Source of the DNA: G963664115 sp965216035
GTDB lineage: Bacteria > Acidobacteriota > Terriglobia > 20CM-2-55-15
Length of the DNA stretch: 64,000 nt
Reading direction: 5' to 3'
Assembly: GCA_965216035.1 (NCBI GenBank)
Contig: CBDCFM010000021.1
Coordinates: 620,001-684,000, forward strand
The position numbers were made by a program, and so were the translations under genes. Below, piece after piece: positions 35,546 through 44,588 of this stretch (the first letter of the stretch is position 1; every line of letters starts with the position of its first letter). The notes beneath the pieces were generated by a model. It ran no database searches. It worked only from the letters and a program-made list of their open reading frames with translations, and was not told the origin of the DNA.

Positions 35546-35863
35546 GGGAGCTCCAGGTTGATGGGCCGGCTGGTTTAAGGATGAAGTCTCCGACGACGGC
35601 TTCATGACCTTGTGCCTGCGCCAGACTGTAGTTGCCGAGAGGAGGACACTCGCGGAGGGCCTCGACGTCGACCACACGCAGGCGTCCTTGGACCGTGTCC
35701 ATGACTGGTGGAGCAAAAAGCTGAACCTTCACGAATTTCCTCACTCCTTCGCAGCGCCGCCGCTCTCACTCTACGTCGACCACGAGGCATAGCCGGATCT
35801 TACCATGTGGCCATCGCGTCGCCGCTAAACCCATGGATACAGCGTGGGACCGAAGGGCCCTCC
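35546..35863. other. Intergenic region, no gene recognised
   Basis: On the minus strand, the upstream part of the carbamoyltransferase frame covers some of this stretch but shows no family resemblance. A minus-strand frame beginning RKFVKVQLFAPPVMDTVQGR runs through 35744-35560 and looks protein-like, but I could not assign it. The promoter of the operon should also lie here. Confidence 0.4.
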
Positions 35864-36229
35864 TCAGCGTCGATCGGAGGGTGGCGCATTTGGAGGATGC
35901 GGCCTGTGACAAGCTGGCAATCCCCGATTCCTCAACCGGGCCACGATGATGTTGATCTCCCCCTGCCGATAACGTTGTTCGTAGTAGTTCTGGCCGGGGT
36001 CCACATACTCCATCCCGAATCGGCCAGCGTTATAGAATAGTACGACCATTTTCCGGGCGGTCGCGGTGATGGCCTTGGCCTTACCGACGCGAGTCCCAAG
36101 GCGGTGATAGTAGGCGCCCAGCGCCGTATTGGTCTTTCCGAGGTTGACCGCGGCGATCCAATCCTTTTTTCCTATCCTCGGGTTCTCTTCCCCCGCAAGT
36201 TCGTGTAGCATTTCGCTCACAAGCCACAA
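35864..36229 (-). pseudogene. C-terminal fragment of a transposase (IS110-like)
   Basis: About 120 codons. The part NTALGAYYHRLGTRVGKAKA, then ITATARKMVVLFYNAGRFGM and YVDPGQNYYEQRYRQGEI, resembles the C-terminal region of IS110-type or related transposases as I recall it. No N-terminal catalytic domain is present, and the last 25 residues look unrelated. It is therefore a remnant. No terminal repeats were found. Confidence 0.45.
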
Positions 36230-36283
36230 ATTGCGATTCGATCGGGTGCATCGGCCCGCGCCGCTCAGCTCGAGGAGGTCAAC

Positions 36284-37702
36284 ATGTCCAGGTCATGCAG
36301 GTCATGGATGGTTCCCATTGTGTTAACAGCAGCTCTGTTCTATCCTGTTCTGACTCAGGCTCAAGAGCAAACTCTGGTTCTGGCGGGCGGGACACTTATT
36401 GACGGCACCGGTGGCACTCCCATCAACGACGCAGTGGTCGTGATCGAAGGTTCGCGAATCCAGGCAGTGGGGACACGCGGCCAGGTTGATTACCCGGAAG
36501 ATGCCAGGGTGATCCGGACGGATGGGAGAACCCTAATTCCAGGGCTGATCGACGCTCACGTCCACCTTAAGGATTTCATGCCGCCGATGTTCTTGCGCTA
36601 TGGCGTAACAACCATTGGCGACACCAACAATCACACAGAATGGAGCCTGCGGCAGAAGGAAGCCTTGAACAGTGGCCAGATTAAGGGCCCCCGCTTGTTT
36701 GTGACCGGCGTAGCCGCAGGGGGCCCCCCGGACGCAGGAAGCAATGCTACGGTGCCTTCGACGACAGAACCGTTCGGGCCGTATATCCGGCCCGGATCCG
36801 ATGGGTTGGCGGTCTTTGGTGTGGCCTTGAGGACGACGGAGGAAGCGAGGACATATGTGCGGAGCCTCCTGGCCCAGCAGGTCGATATGATCAAAGTCGA
36901 TTTGACGCTAACGCTCGATCAACTGCGGGCGGTTGTAGAGGAGGCAGCTATAGCTGGCGTGCCTGTTGTCGGACATTCGCAGAATATCGAGAGGGCCGTT
37001 GAGGTGGGCCTCAAATACATGGAACACACCGACACCCTCGGCCGGGCGATTCTGGAGAAGATGGGGGCGGATCAGTTGAGGGAGGGCATCGCCAGTCCCG
37101 AGCGTTTCATGGATACGAGTCTCTTTGATCCGCTGATCGAATTCATGGTGGCCGAAAGCGTCTACCTCAACCCGACGTTGTTGTCTCGCTGGAGAACCTC
37201 CACTCCGATCGGTGTAGAGGTGGAAAAAACTGCGCTGGAGCTCGTCAACAACGATCGCGGTCTGGCGTTTGTGCCTGCCGACGTCCGCGAGTACTGGACA
37301 CAGGGTTCCACACGCGCCCCAGACAGTGAAGGCTACAGGAAGACGGCGGATTTCCTCCGGAAGTATGTCGCGGCAGGCGGCAAGGTCCTCGCGGCCGCGG
37401 ATACGGGAATCCTGCCCGGTCTCAGCCTCCACTACGAGGTGCAGATGCTGGCTGAAACGGGCATCCCCCCCTTGCAAGCGATACAGGGGGCGACGCTGTG
37501 GGCCGCGGAATCGATCGGCCAGGGGCAGGATCTCGGCTCGATCGAACCTGGCAAGTTGGCGGATATCACTATTGTCGAGGGCAATCCCTTGAGCGACATC
37601 ACGGTGACTCAAAATGTCCGGATGGTCATCAAGGACGGGAAACTGTTGGACACCAGCTACGACCGGTACTTTGTCAATCCGATCCCCCGGCCTACGCAAT
37701 AA
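36284..37702 (+). CDS. Exported amidohydrolase (imidazolonepropionase-like), copy 1
   Basis: A 472-residue protein with GGAGG before the ATG and a signal peptide ending near TQAQE. The metal site motif is DAHVHLKDF (HxH). Further likely ligands are in VVGHSQNI and EHTDTLG and the final Asp in LAAADTG. The C-terminal strand region reads GSIEPGKLADITIVEGNPLSDI, as in exported prolidase- or imidazolonase-like amidohydrolases. The closest relative in the window is the longer protein at 42896 (matching over most of its length). The substrate is unknown; small amide or lactam hydrolysis is the family norm. The carboxylated Lys could be in MIKVDLTL. Confidence 0.85.
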   Translation: MSRSCRSWMVPIVLTAALFYPVLTQAQEQTLVLAGGTLIDGTGGTPINDAVVVIEGSRIQAVGTRGQVDYPEDARVIRTDGRTLIPGLIDAHVHLKDFMPPMFLRYGVTTIGDTNNHTEWSLRQKEALNSGQIKGPRLFVTGVAAGGPPDAGSNATVPSTTEPFGPYIRPGSDGLAVFGVALRTTEEARTYVRSLLAQQVDMIKVDLTLTLDQLRAVVEEAAIAGVPVVGHSQNIERAVEVGLKYMEHTDTLGRAILEKMGADQLREGIASPERFMDTSLFDPLIEFMVAESVYLNPTLLSRWRTSTPIGVEVEKTALELVNNDRGLAFVPADVREYWTQGSTRAPDSEGYRKTADFLRKYVAAGGKVLAAADTGILPGLSLHYEVQMLAETGIPPLQAIQGATLWAAESIGQGQDLGSIEPGKLADITIVEGNPLSDITVTQNVRMVIKDGKLLDTSYDRYFVNPIPRPTQ

Positions 37703-37718
37703 CCCGCCGAACTATTCA

Positions 37719-38738
37719 TCAGCGAACCGCAAGGGGTCGGGCTGGAGAACCCGTGCCCCCCTTGATGCGCTCAGGCAGAGTCAGATAGAGAAACTCATAG
37801 ACCCCATCCCGGGCCACGTCTTTCAGTTCCATGTTTTCCAACAGCGCAATGCCTTCTGAGCGAAAGACAATCTGATGAACGTTTGGTCCAGGACGCGGCA
37901 TGACTTCTACGCAGCAACTGTCCGCACCCACCAATGACACCTTGCGGGAGACCAGCCATCGCCCCACCTCGGCGCCAATTCCGGGAGATCCCTCGTTTTC
38001 GCCGGTGCCGACGTAGGAATCGTTGTACTTTGAAGGATTGGTCCAGTTGACGGACCAGCCGTAATTGAACAGAACGGCATCACCCTGTTCAATAGTTTCC
38101 TCGCTCATGTTCTGCCGCCGGAGCGCCCCACCAACGTCCGCCATCGTCACTTCATATGCAGCGGGCAGAGTGGCGACACCCTTGAAGGCCGCGATATCGA
38201 TCAGAATGCCGCGAGTGATGATCGGCTTCATGTGCTCCATGCCGAGCGCCTCCAGCCCGCCCAATCCTCGATTGGTCCCGGTGAGATCCTGTTCGGTGAA
38301 GCCGTTGTAGTAGACGGTCTCGAAGGAACCGTCGGCCATCTGCAGGTTCTCGCCCTGATGCCCGAGTGCATCGATCTGCGTTCCCATCTGGCCTATGAAT
38401 CCGGTGAAGTACTCACTGTGAACCACGCCCCCTTCCGCGCTGGCCGGGGGAGGGGCGGGGACAACGTTGAGATAGTAGGGTCGCTGGGTGAACTGCGGCA
38501 TGCTGGATTCATATAGGTGACCCAGTTCGTAAGTCTCTCCGGTCTGTGGAATCCTGAGCGCGCGGAGGATCTTTTCGGGCGTCACGTAATTGGAGGCTCC
38601 TGCCTGGTCCCCCCGACCATGAGGGGACGGCCACCAGGGTCCTCTTTCACGTGTCTGCGCCAGACCCGTTTGCGAGGTCGCCAGCGCAAAGACGCCGACT
38701 ATCATGGAAATGAGCGACATATTTATTAATTTCCCCAT
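37719..38738 (-). CDS. Exported cyclase family protein (kynurenine formamidase-like)
   Basis: A 339-residue protein from the ATG at 38738, with GGAGG seven bases upstream. A signal peptide ends at TGLAQ. The putative cyclase domain (PF04199 type) shows WPSPHGRGDQAGASNYVTPE, TQIDALGHQGENLQM (the metal site HxGxx-like region), GILIDIAAFKG, DAVLFNYGWSVNW and LVGADSCCVEVMPRPGPNVH. Members hydrolyse formamides, lactones or related bonds with a divalent metal. It converges with the amidohydrolase at 36284 and sits downstream of the NHL propeller gene in the same direction. Confidence 0.88.
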   Translation of the reverse strand: MGKLINMSLISMIVGVFALATSQTGLAQTRERGPWWPSPHGRGDQAGASNYVTPEKILRALRIPQTGETYELGHLYESSMPQFTQRPYYLNVVPAPPPASAEGGVVHSEYFTGFIGQMGTQIDALGHQGENLQMADGSFETVYYNGFTEQDLTGTNRGLGGLEALGMEHMKPIITRGILIDIAAFKGVATLPAAYEVTMADVGGALRRQNMSEETIEQGDAVLFNYGWSVNWTNPSKYNDSYVGTGENEGSPGIGAEVGRWLVSRKVSLVGADSCCVEVMPRPGPNVHQIVFRSEGIALLENMELKDVARDGVYEFLYLTLPERIKGGTGSPARPLAVR

Positions 38739-38807
38739 CGGTGTGCCTCCAGGAGGGAGTTTCGTTGCCGTTCCTAGTTTTCCTGTTTCGTTTTCCGATC
38801 CGACCAT

Positions 38808-39878
38808 TCAGGGATTCAGGATCAGCTTTTGGATCCGCCAGTTGTTCAGATCAGCGATATAAAGCACGTCCTCCTGCGAGCAATCGATGCCGTGAATCCA
38901 GTTGAATTGGCCCAGTTGCTTGCCCGACTCGCCGAGCATGCCGAGGATCTTTCCATCCAGTGAAAGCTTGTAGATGCGACCCGGGTGCTGGTCCGCTGCC
39001 CAGAGGAACTGAGGCTCTCCTTTCGAAATACACAGAACCCAGGGCTGAGTCTCATCGGGTTGGTTTGGATTCACATTGCCCAGAATCGGCTGTAGAGTCT
39101 TATCGAACGGCACGTTCAGAAGAACTATGCGTTGAAAGTTGCCGTCAGAATCGAAGACTTGAATCCTTCGGTTGGTGCGATCGGCGACATAAATGTTGCT
39201 TTCCCGGTCGGCCTGAATGCTGTGAGGAAGATTGAACTCTCCGGGTTCGGATCCATAGGACCCCCAGGACTTGATCCAGTTTCCGTGCTTGTCATACTTG
39301 GCGACACGGGAGTTCAGGTAGCCGTCACTGATAAAGATATTGTCTTCCCCATCCCAGGCGACGTCAGTGGGTCCGGCGAAATAGCCGTCAACCTGTGGCG
39401 CATCCGGGCCACTCAAATGTTCATATTCGTCGAAACCTTCAGGTCGCCGCCCGAGGTTCATGGTGACGTATCCGGCTGGATCGAATTTGATCGCGCTATT
39501 GGCCCCCTTGTCCACGAGCCACAGGTTGTCGTAGGGATCGTAACGAATCGAATGCGAGTACCCCAGTGCATAGACGTTCTGACCGACCTCTCGTATGAAA
39601 TGACCATTCTGGTCAAACTCCAACAGCTGCGAAGTGGCGTTTCCATAGAGCGGTCCCCCTGAGCTTGCGGAACCCGGGTGATTTAGCACCATGATGTGGC
39701 CCTTGGAGTTGACGGCCACAGACAGGGTCTCTCCGAGATTCATCTCAGGCGAGTACTTGAGAAAATTGGGTACGGATTCGTACGGGATCAGCGGGACGTT
39801 GCTGTTGGTCCTCTGTGCCAGGACCGGACTTAGCCCCACCAGCGCGATGACAGATAGAGCAGCACTTACGTATCTCAT
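38808..39878 (-). CDS. Exported NHL-repeat / six-bladed beta-propeller protein, copy 2
   Basis: A 356-residue protein with a signal peptide ending near SPVLAQ. NHL-like blades are clear: LLEFDQNGHFIREVGQNVYA, HSIRYDPYDNLWLVDKG, GPTDVAWDGEDNIFISDGYL, RVAKYDKHGNWIKSWG, FNLPHSIQADRESNIYVADR and RRIQVFDSDGNFQR. An AAGGGAG box lies before the ATG at 39878. It resembles the protein at 29123. It is 69 bases upstream of the cyclase gene, so both are probably in one transcript. Such propellers may bind ligands or oligomers in the periplasm; the partner is unknown. Confidence 0.82.
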   Translation of the reverse strand: MRYVSAALSVIALVGLSPVLAQRTNSNVPLIPYESVPNFLKYSPEMNLGETLSVAVNSKGHIMVLNHPGSASSGGPLYGNATSQLLEFDQNGHFIREVGQNVYALGYSHSIRYDPYDNLWLVDKGANSAIKFDPAGYVTMNLGRRPEGFDEYEHLSGPDAPQVDGYFAGPTDVAWDGEDNIFISDGYLNSRVAKYDKHGNWIKSWGSYGSEPGEFNLPHSIQADRESNIYVADRTNRRIQVFDSDGNFQRIVLLNVPFDKTLQPILGNVNPNQPDETQPWVLCISKGEPQFLWAADQHPGRIYKLSLDGKILGMLGESGKQLGQFNWIHGIDCSQEDVLYIADLNNWRIQKLILNP

Positions 39879-40159
39879 GATAGCTCCCTTGAGTTAGATA
39901 GAGCCGGGTCCAACCCCCCATCCTGATTGACCTGTTCGGGCTGAAGCAGCACTGGAGCGCTCGGTTGATAGCAATCGATTCTTCAGCTACGCGTCGCGCA
40001 AGGACTTCGTTGGACCCAGGAAATCATATTTGCACGATCATACAAGATAATAAGAAACCCCGTCGCGTCACGACTCACCTTGGGTCATGGTGCTTACACC
40101 GGTTCTCTCAATTCTTCAAATCAGTTCCCGACGATGTGGCTTTGGGCCGCTGCACCGGT

Positions 40160-40517
40160 ACCGGATACGATTGGAGGCAATGGGGGGTAGGGAGGGCAAT
40201 GGTTGCGACGTGTTCTCGAACAGTTACGATCTGCGCTCGGATTGGGGACGTTCGGGAACCACCCGCAGGCATGAGTTCAGTGCCGGGATCAACTCCAGCC
40301 TGCCGATGGATGTGTATCTGAATACGACCATCGCTGCCGGAAGTGGTGACGTCTACGACATCGCCACGGGCAAAGGCGACAACCAGGATGGCGTCGCCAA
40401 TGATCGTCCGATGGGTGTTCTCAAATTCAGCGGAACTGATCGCGATTCTTTGACGTCAGTTTCAATATCTCCAGGGCGTTCCGTTTGAGCCGCCTGATAT
40501 CGGCGGGGACGGAATGA
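40160..40517 (+). pseudogene. C-terminal remnant of a TonB-dependent receptor-like outer-membrane protein
   Basis: The plus-strand frame reads SNSYDLRSDWGRSGTTRRHE, FSAGINSSLPMDVYLNTTIA, then GDVYDIATGKGDNQDGVAND and RPMG. This is the late beta-strand region of Acidobacteria-type Oar/TonB-dependent receptors (YNITTGxDDNxDxxxNDRPxG). The ending DVSFNISRAFRLS is in a different frame and joins after a one-base shift near 40440, with the stop at 40515-40517. The N-terminal and most barrel parts are missing, so it is a fragment. The boundaries are approximate. Confidence 0.6.
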
Positions 40518-40544
40518 GGTTCCAGTTTCGATTGATTTTGACCG

Positions 40545-41012
40545 TTACCTCAAGGCAAAGACCTCCGTCTTCCCATCCGTTTCGAACGCAATCACGTCAA
40601 ACGGAACTGCAGGTCGGCCCGGGATTTCCATGCCCGGCGATCCCACCGGCATGCCAGGCACCGCCAGGCCGGCTATCTGCGGACGCTCGCGTAGCAAGCG
40701 CTCGATCGTGTCGGCCGGCACATGCCCTTCAACAATATAACCTTCGACGAAAGCGGTGTGGCATCCTGCCAGCTCGGCAGGAACACCATGGCGTTGTTTG
40801 AAGGATCGAAGGTCTGCTTCATCATGCAGTTCCACCGGAAAACCATAGTCTGTCAAATGCGCGGCCCACGCACCACAACAGCCTCAGCCGGGCGACTTGT
40901 AAACGGTAACGGTCGGCTTGGACTCCTGTGTCAGCCCAGTCAGGGGCCGCAGACCCAAGAGCGCTCCGGCACTGAGACCTCCTTTTAAGAGTGAGCGCCT
41001 GGAAATAGACAT
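40545..41012 (-). CDS. DUF411 (CopG-type) protein with in-frame TGA at the first Cys of CGCC: candidate selenoprotein
   Basis: Reading from the ATG at 41012 (GGAGGG seven bases upstream) gives 155 codons in one frame, with a single TGA at codon 43 (40884-40886). Residues 1-30 are a Tat-type signal (SRRSLLKGG). The domain then reads VTVYKSPG-[TGA]-GCCGAWAAHL, ELAGCHTAFVEGYIVEGHVP and GLAVPGMPVGSPGMEIPG, all hallmarks of DUF411, where the TGA position is normally Cys (CGCC). DUF411/CopG proteins bind copper through these cysteines in the periplasm. The distal Cys is present. A hairpin suited to a bacterial SECIS follows the TGA. A nonsense mutation is the alternative. Gene callers would report only 40545-40856. 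Confidence 0.8.
40856..40874 (-). promoter_or_regulatory. Candidate bacterial SECIS hairpin of the DUF411 gene
   Basis: On the minus strand a stem of five pairs plus two G-T wobbles (strands GGTGCGT and GCGCATT) closes the loop GGGCC. The loop begins 17 bases after the TGA. Bacterial SECIS elements place a small loop with a G among its first two bases about 16-37 bases after the UGA. The fit is at the near limit, and GC-rich DNA gives chance hairpins. Confidence 0.45.
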
Positions 41013-41502
41013 CTTGAAACCCTCCGTATGGTCTTTCTGCGTGCGGGCCAGCCTTTGCTGCGATACATCGGGCAGGGGAGGGCGTTCTCAATCTTTCGGA
41101 GGCGTTCTCTGAAACGGTTCATCTACGCCTCCATCTTCTCACCCGCTTCTCACCCGCTTCTCACCCGCTTCTCGCCCGTCTCACTCGCTTCACACCCGTC
41201 TCACCGTCCGAGACGGCACAACAACTGTATTAAGAATATTAAAGGTTGGGCTCAGAAGCTATCGAAATTTCCGTGGCCGCTAGGCGACGATTCTTGACGT
41301 ACTACGGGATGCTCAGTGGTGTTACCGTGCAATGACCTGGCAAAGAGCGGACCTCTCACAGCCGGTCGCAGCATTCGCTGCGGTATGTAGGTGAGGCCTA
41401 TGACCGCACGCATTTCAAAAAGAACTGATTTCGTGCGTTCACAGAGCGGATCGTGTGGATCCGACCTTAACCAAGGACCGCTAAGGCACTGGCTCCCGTT
41501 CG
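41013..41502. other. Intergenic region with a tandem repeat, no gene recognised
   Basis: Apart from the repeat at 41135-41178 and its degenerate continuation to about 41205, nothing was recognised. No frame shows a family match. The promoter of the DUF411 gene should lie at the left end. Confidence 0.5.
41135..41178. repeat. Four tandem copies of an 11-base unit
   Basis: The unit CTTCTCACCCG is repeated exactly three times (41135-41145, 41146-41156, 41157-41167) and a fourth time with one change (CTTCTCGCCCG). More degenerate copies continue to about 41205. It is non-coding. Confidence 0.85.
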
Positions 41503-42483
41503 TTACTGTTGTTCGGCCAACTGATTTGATACATCCTCGTAGAAGCGGGTGTAGACGCGCTCTACCGTATTGCCGGTGGTGGGCGACTTGCTTTCGCTTG
41601 CGAAGCGGGCGTCGAACTCCCGTGACGGACGTGCCGCCATGACCTCGTCGAGTGTCATGCCCTGGGCCACCATGTCGCGAATACGGGCATGAATGACAAT
41701 CACGGCGTCACGGACTGCGCTCAGCTCCTCTCTGGGCGACAATTGTCCGTGGTCGGGGACAAAAATCGTATCCGGGGTCGTCATAGCGAGCGCCATGTTG
41801 TAAATATCAACGAAATTGTCGATTGTGCCGCCGACGGACGGATTCAAGGACGGATAGTCAGTCCGATACACGTCACCAAAGGCCCAGACGTCAGATCCTT
41901 TGAAGTACACTGCCGCATCTCCGTCCGTGTGCGAGGGCTTCAAGGGCACGAAGAGGACTTCCTCTCCGTTGAAGTGAAACGTCATCGGGCCCGTTGATGT
42001 GATTACGGGCAATCCGCCCGGAAGATCCGAACCTCTGCGGTCGCCGATCAGCGCCCGGCGCAGGTTAGGCTGATCGACGATCACCGCACCCTCCCGTTCA
42101 AAATTTTCGTTGTTGCCGGCGTGGTCTACGTGAGAGTGGGTGTTGACCACGAAGCGGATGGGCCCATCCGAGATTTGTCGGATTCCAGCCATAATCTCAT
42201 CGTAGAAGACGGGGAAATTAGTGTCGACGATGAAAATCCCATCTTCGCCCGCCATGACCGTCATGTTCCCACCCGCGCCGGCAATCACATACACCTGGCC
42301 GGCAATATGGCGGACAACCACCTCAATCGCTGCGACTGCCTCGGGATCGTTGACCCGGTTGTTGAATCCACGTATATCGGGAATCGGGCCGCCGGTCGGA
42401 ATAGCCACCTGGGAAGCAGCAATGCCGCACGAGAGAAGAGCGCACACGGTGCCCGACGCTACGTAGGCCATAGCTCGTTTCAT
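41503..42483 (-). CDS. Exported metallo-beta-lactamase-fold hydrolase
   Basis: A 326-residue protein from the ATG at 42483, with GAGGTGA five bases upstream. A signal peptide ends near GIAASQ. The zinc motif THSHVDHAG (HxHxDH) is intact. Later ligands are in LKPSHTDGD (His) and VPDHGQ (His), with VWAFGDVYRTDYP likely supplying the Asp. The first strand has GAGGNMTVMAGEDGIFIVDT. The substrate cannot be told; homologues include lactonases and thiol-ester or cyclic nucleotide hydrolases. It is divergent from the amidohydrolase at 42896. Confidence 0.88.
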   Translation of the reverse strand: MKRAMAYVASGTVCALLSCGIAASQVAIPTGGPIPDIRGFNNRVNDPEAVAAIEVVVRHIAGQVYVIAGAGGNMTVMAGEDGIFIVDTNFPVFYDEIMAGIRQISDGPIRFVVNTHSHVDHAGNNENFEREGAVIVDQPNLRRALIGDRRGSDLPGGLPVITSTGPMTFHFNGEEVLFVPLKPSHTDGDAAVYFKGSDVWAFGDVYRTDYPSLNPSVGGTIDNFVDIYNMALAMTTPDTIFVPDHGQLSPREELSAVRDAVIVIHARIRDMVAQGMTLDEVMAARPSREFDARFASESKSPTTGNTVERVYTRFYEDVSNQLAEQQ

Positions 42484-42895
42484 TGGAATCACCTCGTGTA
42501 AGGAGCAGGTTTCGGTGGATTATTGCTGAGTGAGTCTATCCCAGGTGCGGGGTCTCCAGGCAAGAAAGGTCTCAACTATTGTACGGATTCAGTGGCCGGT
42601 CTTAAGCCTCCTGCTTGCCCGTCGTGTCCACGACCACTGCTCGAAGAACCCGAACACCGGGTCGTCCGGGCACCACGGATACCGATGGGATTCCCGGAAG
42701 CCGATGCGGTATCTGAAGTTGAGACGAAAGGCGTCACTGATCATCCCGGGCGAGAACCGGTGTTCAGCATTGCGGGTTCGGCTTGTTCCCATCCGGCCCG
42801 TCTGAAAGCGATCGGCACAAGTTGACAATGCCTGCAGGAGGACAGTAAATAGATACCCATACGACGCAAACAACTTTATTCAGGGAGATGTGCAA
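42484..42895. other. Divergent intergenic region
   Basis: The stretch between the metallo-hydrolase and amidohydrolase starts should carry both promoters. A minus-strand frame at 42589-42873 is protein-like in places (HRFSPGMISDAFRLNFRYRI) but lacks a start with a good box and is unassigned. Confidence 0.4.
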
Positions 42896-44545
42896 ATGAT
42901 CAGGTCATGGATCGGTTGGATCGTCACGATCGCAGTGTTTCTGAGTCCTCAACAGGCGCGAGCCCAAGACCAGACGCTCGTGTTGGAGGGTGGCACGCTC
43001 ATCGACGGGACCGGTAGCACTCCCATCAACGATGCCGTAGTCGTGATCGAGGGATCGCGCATTCAGGCGGTGGGCACACGCGGCCAGGTTTCCTATCCCC
43101 AGGGTGCGAGGGTGATCTCTACGGAAGGGAGGACCATACTTCCCGGACTGGTCGACGGTCACGTTCACCTGTTCGCGGACTTTATGCCGCAGATGTTCTT
43201 ACGATACGGAGTGACGACCGTTGGCGAGACCAATAACCAGACCGATTGGATCCTTCTGCAGCGGGCGGCCCTGAACAGCGGAAAACTCAAGGGTCCGAGA
43301 ATGTTTGTTTCCGGCTCAGCGGCGGGCGGACCCACCGACGTTGCGGACACCGAAGGCCGCCTCAGCCGGTCCGTTGTAGTCTCCCTGAAGACTCCAGAAG
43401 AGGCGCGGGCCTATGTCAGGAAGCTTGTGGCTATGGGGGTCGATATGATCAAGACCAACTACACCCTGACATACGACCAGCTCGCTGCAATTGTTGACGA
43501 GGCCGCGAAGGCGGGCGTGCCCGTTGTCGGACATTCGCGGAATATGCGGAAGGCCGCCGAGCTCGGTCTCCAGTACATGGAACACATGAACACTGTCGCG
43601 TGGGCGCTGCTGGAAGACGAGATGGGATATGAGAGATGGCAAAGAGAGGGCTATACCCCAGAACGCTTTATGGACACGAGTCTCTTTCCGCCCCTGATCG
43701 AGTTGATGGTGGAGAAAGGTGTCTTCATCAACCCGACGCTGGTCGCGAATTGGGGGACCTCCAGTCCGCGTGCGCAGGAGAAGGCAGATGCTGCGAAAGA
43801 ATTAATCAAGGATCCTGTCCTTGCATCAATGGTTTCGACTGAAATACAAGGGCAATGGATTAATCCAGGGCGCCGTCCGCCCGACCCCGATGGATATCAG
43901 AAAGTGCAGGAGTTTATGCGGCAGTATGTGGACGCAGGAGGCAAACTGTTGGCCGCCACGGATGAAGGGGGACAATTTGTTCCCGGGCTCAGCATACACT
44001 ATGAAATGCAGATGATAACAGACGCCGGTATTGCCCCGATGAAGGCGATTCAGGGCGCGACTCTCTGGGCTGCCGAATCGATCGGACAGGGTGAGAACCT
44101 GGGCAGCATCGAAGTAGGGAAGTTAGCAGACTTCACGATCATCGAGGGCGACCCCCTGAACGACATCACGGCTACCAGGAACGTCAGCATGGTTGTCAAA
44201 GATGGCAAGGTTCTGGATACGAGTTACGACCCGCGTTCGGTGACTCAGCTTCCACGGCCCTACGGCCGGTCTCCGGTGCTACTCGGTGTGAATCCGAGGG
44301 TCACGCCCCAAGGCGTTCAAAGTGTGACCTTGGAACTCGAAGGGTCCAGGTTCAGCCCGACGGCAGTCGTTCGAGTGGGCAATGCGGACGTGCCGACCCA
44401 GTTTGTCAGCAACACTCAACTGGTAGCGACCGTCGATTCCAGTCTGTTCGAGAACCCTGGATCCTTTGCGGTGTACGTCCTGAATCCAGGTTCGACCGGA
44501 AGCGTTTCTAATTCGATATTTCTTTTCGTGGACTCCACCCAGTGA
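42896..44545 (+). CDS. Exported amidohydrolase with C-terminal IPT/TIG-like domain, copy 2
   Basis: A 549-residue protein from the ATG at 42896, with GGGAGA upstream. A signal peptide ends near QQARAQ. Over residues 20-460 it closely follows the protein at 36284: the HxH in DGHVHLFADF, VVGHSRNM, EHMNTVAW and LLAATDEGG, and GSIEVGKLADFTIIEGDPLN. Residues ~465-549 are extra and read as an immunoglobulin-like IPT/TIG domain (VLLGVNPRVTPQGVQSVTLE, then GNADVPTQFVSNTQLVATVD), which copy 1 lacks. This domain may bind a partner or substrate at the cell surface. The secreted protein gene at 44589 follows 43 bases later. Confidence 0.86.
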   Translation: MIRSWIGWIVTIAVFLSPQQARAQDQTLVLEGGTLIDGTGSTPINDAVVVIEGSRIQAVGTRGQVSYPQGARVISTEGRTILPGLVDGHVHLFADFMPQMFLRYGVTTVGETNNQTDWILLQRAALNSGKLKGPRMFVSGSAAGGPTDVADTEGRLSRSVVVSLKTPEEARAYVRKLVAMGVDMIKTNYTLTYDQLAAIVDEAAKAGVPVVGHSRNMRKAAELGLQYMEHMNTVAWALLEDEMGYERWQREGYTPERFMDTSLFPPLIELMVEKGVFINPTLVANWGTSSPRAQEKADAAKELIKDPVLASMVSTEIQGQWINPGRRPPDPDGYQKVQEFMRQYVDAGGKLLAATDEGGQFVPGLSIHYEMQMITDAGIAPMKAIQGATLWAAESIGQGENLGSIEVGKLADFTIIEGDPLNDITATRNVSMVVKDGKVLDTSYDPRSVTQLPRPYGRSPVLLGVNPRVTPQGVQSVTLELEGSRFSPTAVVRVGNADVPTQFVSNTQLVATVDSSLFENPGSFAVYVLNPGSTGSVSNSIFLFVDSTQ

Positions 44546-44588
44546 GTGCGACGATAACGATAGATCTCAGGCAAGGGAGTTGAAGAGC

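Noticed and set aside
35546..35716. Upstream extension of the carbamoyltransferase frame
   Set aside because: Family similarity and a ribosome-binding site both support the ATG at 35545.
40545..40856. DUF411 protein as a truncated 103-residue gene from a TTG at 40856
   Set aside because: The upstream frame continues to a good start and completes the domain through one TGA at a Cys position.
41135..41205. CRISPR-like array
   Set aside because: The units are contiguous 11-base tandem repeats without spacers, and there are no cas genes.
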